The notes under the pieces: generated by a model
Seen by the model: only the letters and a program-made list of their open reading frames with translations
The model's database searches: none
What the model was told of the DNA's origin: nothing
Assembly: GCA_001604045.1 (NCBI GenBank)
Contig: LVAN01000013.1
Span: 22,179 to 86,178 of the forward strand
Direction of reading: 5' to 3'
From: Clostridiales bacterium Firm_08
GTDB lineage: Bacteria; Bacillota; Clostridia; Oscillospirales; QAKW01
Length of the DNA stretch: 64,000 nucleotides
Shown here: positions 61,764-64,000 of the stretch, piece after piece
How positions within the stretch are numbered: the first letter of the stretch is position 1
Layout of the letters: each line of letters opens with the position of its first letter
Program-made: the position numbers and the translations under genes

Positions 61764-62879
61764 CTATTTTCTTGAAAAGTAAACTCTCGGGACCCGCACG
61801 CCGATATCACAGACCAGTTCGTAGTGCAGTCTGTCGCTGAGCCGCGCCAGCGTTTCGGCGTCGACGCCGTCGCCCATCAGCGTGACCTCGTCGCCGCGAC
61901 GGACGTCCGGGATGTTTGTTACGTCGACCATACACTGATCCATACAGACACGCCCGAGGATGGGGGCTTTTTCACCGCGGATCATCACGTAGCCCTTGTT
62001 GGAAAGAGAACGCGGGTAGCCGTCGGCGTATCCGATGGGGATGGTGGCGATGACGGTCTCCCGGTCGGTGACAAAGGTGCCGCCGTAACTGACCGGTGTT
62101 CCGGCGGGCACCGTTTTGACGTAGGTGACGCGGGCGTGCATGGACATTGCCGGTTTCAGGCGGATGAGATCTCTATCGACCTCCTCCGACGGATACAATC
62201 CGTACGTCGCGATGCCGCACCGTACGAGATCGAAGCGCGCCTCCGGCACCTCGGTGATGCCGGCGGAATTGCACATATGGCGGCAGGGGATGGCGACGCC
62301 CTCGGCTTTGAGCCGTTCCGTAAACCGTTCAAACGCGGCGAGTTGTTCGCGCGCGGAGGTCTTGTCCGTCTCATCCGCCCGCGCGAAGTGAGAAAAGATC
62401 CCGCCGATCACCAGGTTCGGCAGCGCGGCGATACGCCTGACGATCCCGACGCTTTCGTTGTTCGGCATCAGCCCGATCCGGCTCATACCGGTGTCGATCT
62501 TGATATGGATATTGACGGTCTTTCCCAGCCGGACGGCAAGGTCAGACAGCGTTTCCGCCGTCTCATAGTCGAACACCGTCAGGGAGATATCCTCCATAAT
62601 GAGCGCCTCACTGACCCCGGGAAAGATATATCCGAGGATGAGGATGGGATTGCGGATGCCCGCTTCCCGCAGGGACAGCGCTTCCTCGGCGGTGGCGACG
62701 CCGAACGAGCGCACCTTATTTTTTAATACGCGCGCTACCGGTATGGCGCCGTGTCCGTAGGCGTTCGCCTTGATGATCGCCATCAGCCCGACGCCGGGAC
62801 CGACGATGCGCTGCATCTCATCCACGTTGTCGCAGATCGCGTCCAGATCGATCCGCGCGTATACTCTACTCGGCAGCAT
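61764..62879 (-). CDS. alr: Alanine racemase
   Basis: A 371-aa PLP enzyme making D-alanine for peptidoglycan. The PLP lysine is K37 in IIKANAYGHG; the second-domain catalytic Tyr lies in PVSYGGTF; DQCMVDVT is typical. Full length. It overlaps the apbE 3' end by 14 nt, with SD GGGAGTGG. Confidence 0.95.
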   Translation of the reverse strand: MLPSRVYARIDLDAICDNVDEMQRIVGPGVGLMAIIKANAYGHGAIPVARVLKNKVRSFGVATAEEALSLREAGIRNPILILGYIFPGVSEALIMEDISLTVFDYETAETLSDLAVRLGKTVNIHIKIDTGMSRIGLMPNNESVGIVRRIAALPNLVIGGIFSHFARADETDKTSAREQLAAFERFTERLKAEGVAIPCRHMCNSAGITEVPEARFDLVRCGIATYGLYPSEEVDRDLIRLKPAMSMHARVTYVKTVPAGTPVSYGGTFVTDRETVIATIPIGYADGYPRSLSNKGYVMIRGEKAPILGRVCMDQCMVDVTNIPDVRRGDEVTLMGDGVDAETLARLSDRLHYELVCDIGVRVPRVYFSRK

Positions 62880-63813
62880 TTGACCACTCCCTTATCTTAC
62901 CGATTTCCAGTGCCTTTCCGTTCGCGTCGTACAGGATCGCGTCTTCGGCGGTGCCGCCGCGTATGATAGCGGCGGTGGCGAACACGTCCGCCAGCCCCGC
63001 GTCCTCACAGACGACGCTGGCCTGTATGACGCCGCTATCCGCGGGATAGCCGCCCGAAAGGTCGATGATATGATGATATTTTTTGCCTTCGTACACGAAA
63101 TACCGCTGATCGGTGCCGGCGGTGGCGAGCGCCCTGTCTTTGAGCGTTATCACGCGGTCGTATCCTCCGTTTTTCGGATCGGCGATGCCGATCGTCGCGT
63201 CGTCTCCGACGGAGACGACGGAGGATGTGGCGCTGAGTACGCCGCGAAATCCATCGGCGCGCAACTCGTCCGCCACCCGCTGCAGGGCGTATCCTTTGGC
63301 GAATGCCCCGACGTCCAGCGCGGCGTCGGGATCGGTGAGGCAGGCGGTGCCGTTGACGCGGTCGATGACGAGTTTTTCGACGCCGACGTGGCGCAGCGCC
63401 GTATCGATCGTCTCTTTGGAGGGCGGCGTTTCGGTATCTTTCCACAGCCGGGTGAGCGCGCCGCACGTCAGATCGACGGCGCCGTCCGTTTTTCCGTACG
63501 CCTCGACGCCGAAGGTCAGCAGATCCAGCAGTTTCTCATCGGTTTTGACCGGCTTTCCGGCGTTTTTGTTGATCTCGTAAACGCCTGTCACGCCCTCATA
63601 GGCGTGGTAGGCGTCGGTCAGTTTATGCCACGTCTCCAGTTTTTCCCGCGCGGCGGCGGTCCAGCGGTCTGTCTCCGCCCGCGGCAGGGAGGTGATCACC
63701 TCGATCACCGTGTCGAACGTGCCGTAGATCTCCCCCCGCCGGCGGGGCGTATTCCCGCAGGCCGAGAGCAGCAGGACGGCGGCGCAGAGCGCGGCGCAAA
63801 CCCTCTTTTTCAT
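62866..63813 (-). CDS. apbE: FAD:protein FMN transferase (ApbE), lipoprotein
   Basis: 315 aa. Lipobox LLLSAC (C19). It links FMN covalently to Ser/Thr of electron-transport proteins such as RnfG/NqrC-type subunits, outside the membrane. Motifs: GTFDTVIEV near the N-terminus, DVGAFAKGYALQRV and TAGTDQRYF. Partner flavoproteins are not in the window. It overlaps alr. Confidence 0.92.
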   Translation of the reverse strand: MKKRVCAALCAAVLLLSACGNTPRRRGEIYGTFDTVIEVITSLPRAETDRWTAAAREKLETWHKLTDAYHAYEGVTGVYEINKNAGKPVKTDEKLLDLLTFGVEAYGKTDGAVDLTCGALTRLWKDTETPPSKETIDTALRHVGVEKLVIDRVNGTACLTDPDAALDVGAFAKGYALQRVADELRADGFRGVLSATSSVVSVGDDATIGIADPKNGGYDRVITLKDRALATAGTDQRYFVYEGKKYHHIIDLSGGYPADSGVIQASVVCEDAGLADVFATAAIIRGGTAEDAILYDANGKALEIGKIREWSNAAE

Positions 63814-63862
63814 AATTTACACCTTGTTTACATTCTCTTAACAAAAAAAGAGTTCAATATGT

Positions 63863-63970
63863 TATAATATGATCACACGGTGATGTGAGCGATCATCGTG
63901 GGTGCGTGAGCACCGTTTTTTCATCATTCTCCTATTTTGGAAAAGGGAAGCCCTCGCGGCTTCCTTTTTC
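63863..63970 (+). ncRNA. Candidate small RNA or leader
   Basis: TATAAT at 63863-63868 (TTAACA upstream with a 19-nt spacer). Then a hairpin (CACGGTGAT / ATCATCGTG), a GGTGC-GTGA-GCACC hairpin followed by six T, and a terminator GGAAGCC/GGCTTCC with T-run at 63946-63969. No ORF. It could be a leader with attenuator for a gene beyond the window. Confidence 0.35.
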
Positions 63971-64000
63971 TATTATAAAATATAAAAATCGCTTTGTAAA

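Overview
The window reads as a chromosome segment of a Gram-positive anaerobe of the class Clostridia, probably an Oscillospirales-like gut or rumen bacterium. The reasons are secreted proteins anchored by SLH domains, a PEP/pyruvate phosphate dikinase, a TnpV-type mobile-element protein, Gram-positive style SD sites (AGGAGG), and many intrinsic terminators. Most genes are GC-rich in base use. Two blocks (about 39.8-45.2 kb and 55.5-58.9 kb) are plainly AT-rich and look acquired. The species cannot be named from the sequence.

Layout. 0-4.3 kb: housekeeping operon (recX end, rimO, pgsA, cysE, cysS). 4.4-9.5 kb: 1715-aa SLH surface protein with a GQSN esterase-like block. 9.8-13 kb: SDR oxidoreductase, PP2C-like phosphatase, SGNH lipoprotein. 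13.1-15.7 kb: rpsO-pnp with a long stem-loop in the pnp leader. 15.8-18.5 kb: two tandem membrane-anchored RCC1-repeat proteins. 18.7-21.7 kb: SbcD/SbcC-like (YhaO/YhaN-like) pair. 21.8-26.9 kb: FG-GAP lipoprotein with two-component system, PAP2 phosphatase, HAD hydrolase. 27.2-29.0 kb: gpx-trxA-trxB redox operon. 29.2 kb: tRNA-Val followed by a cluster of tiny palindromes. 30.1-36.9 kb: 2257-aa InlB-repeat/SLH protein, then a glycosidase-like gene and an HD protein. 39.8-45.4 kb: acquired island 1 (BcgI-like restriction-modification pair, a DUF262 protein, a HEPN-like protein, TnpV). 45.4-55.1 kb: 1770-aa SLH protein with eight repeats and a three-gene sensor/kinase/regulator operon. 55.3-59.0 kb: acquired island 2 (XRE regulator and a second BcgI-like pair) next to the 3' end of ppdK. 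59-63.8 kb: ppdK, alr, apbE.

Most unusual content. (1) Two copies of an unassigned structured element (26945-27210 and 50876-51243), each inserted in a different transcription terminator with the terminator hairpin duplicated on both sides. The two copies share conserved blocks around a 15-bp stem in which nine pairs differ yet all still pair, the signature of a folded RNA. (2) An identical 18-bp palindrome lies upstream of the 1770-aa surface protein gene and of the NarL-type regulator gene, a likely operator joining the two. (3) Three related start-less ~45-codon tails directly follow gene ends at island borders, and the last codons of ppdK are duplicated across island 2. (4) A DUF262 gene and a HEPN gene are tightly coupled behind a BcgI-like system.

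All functions are inferred from motifs and family knowledge; no database search was run.
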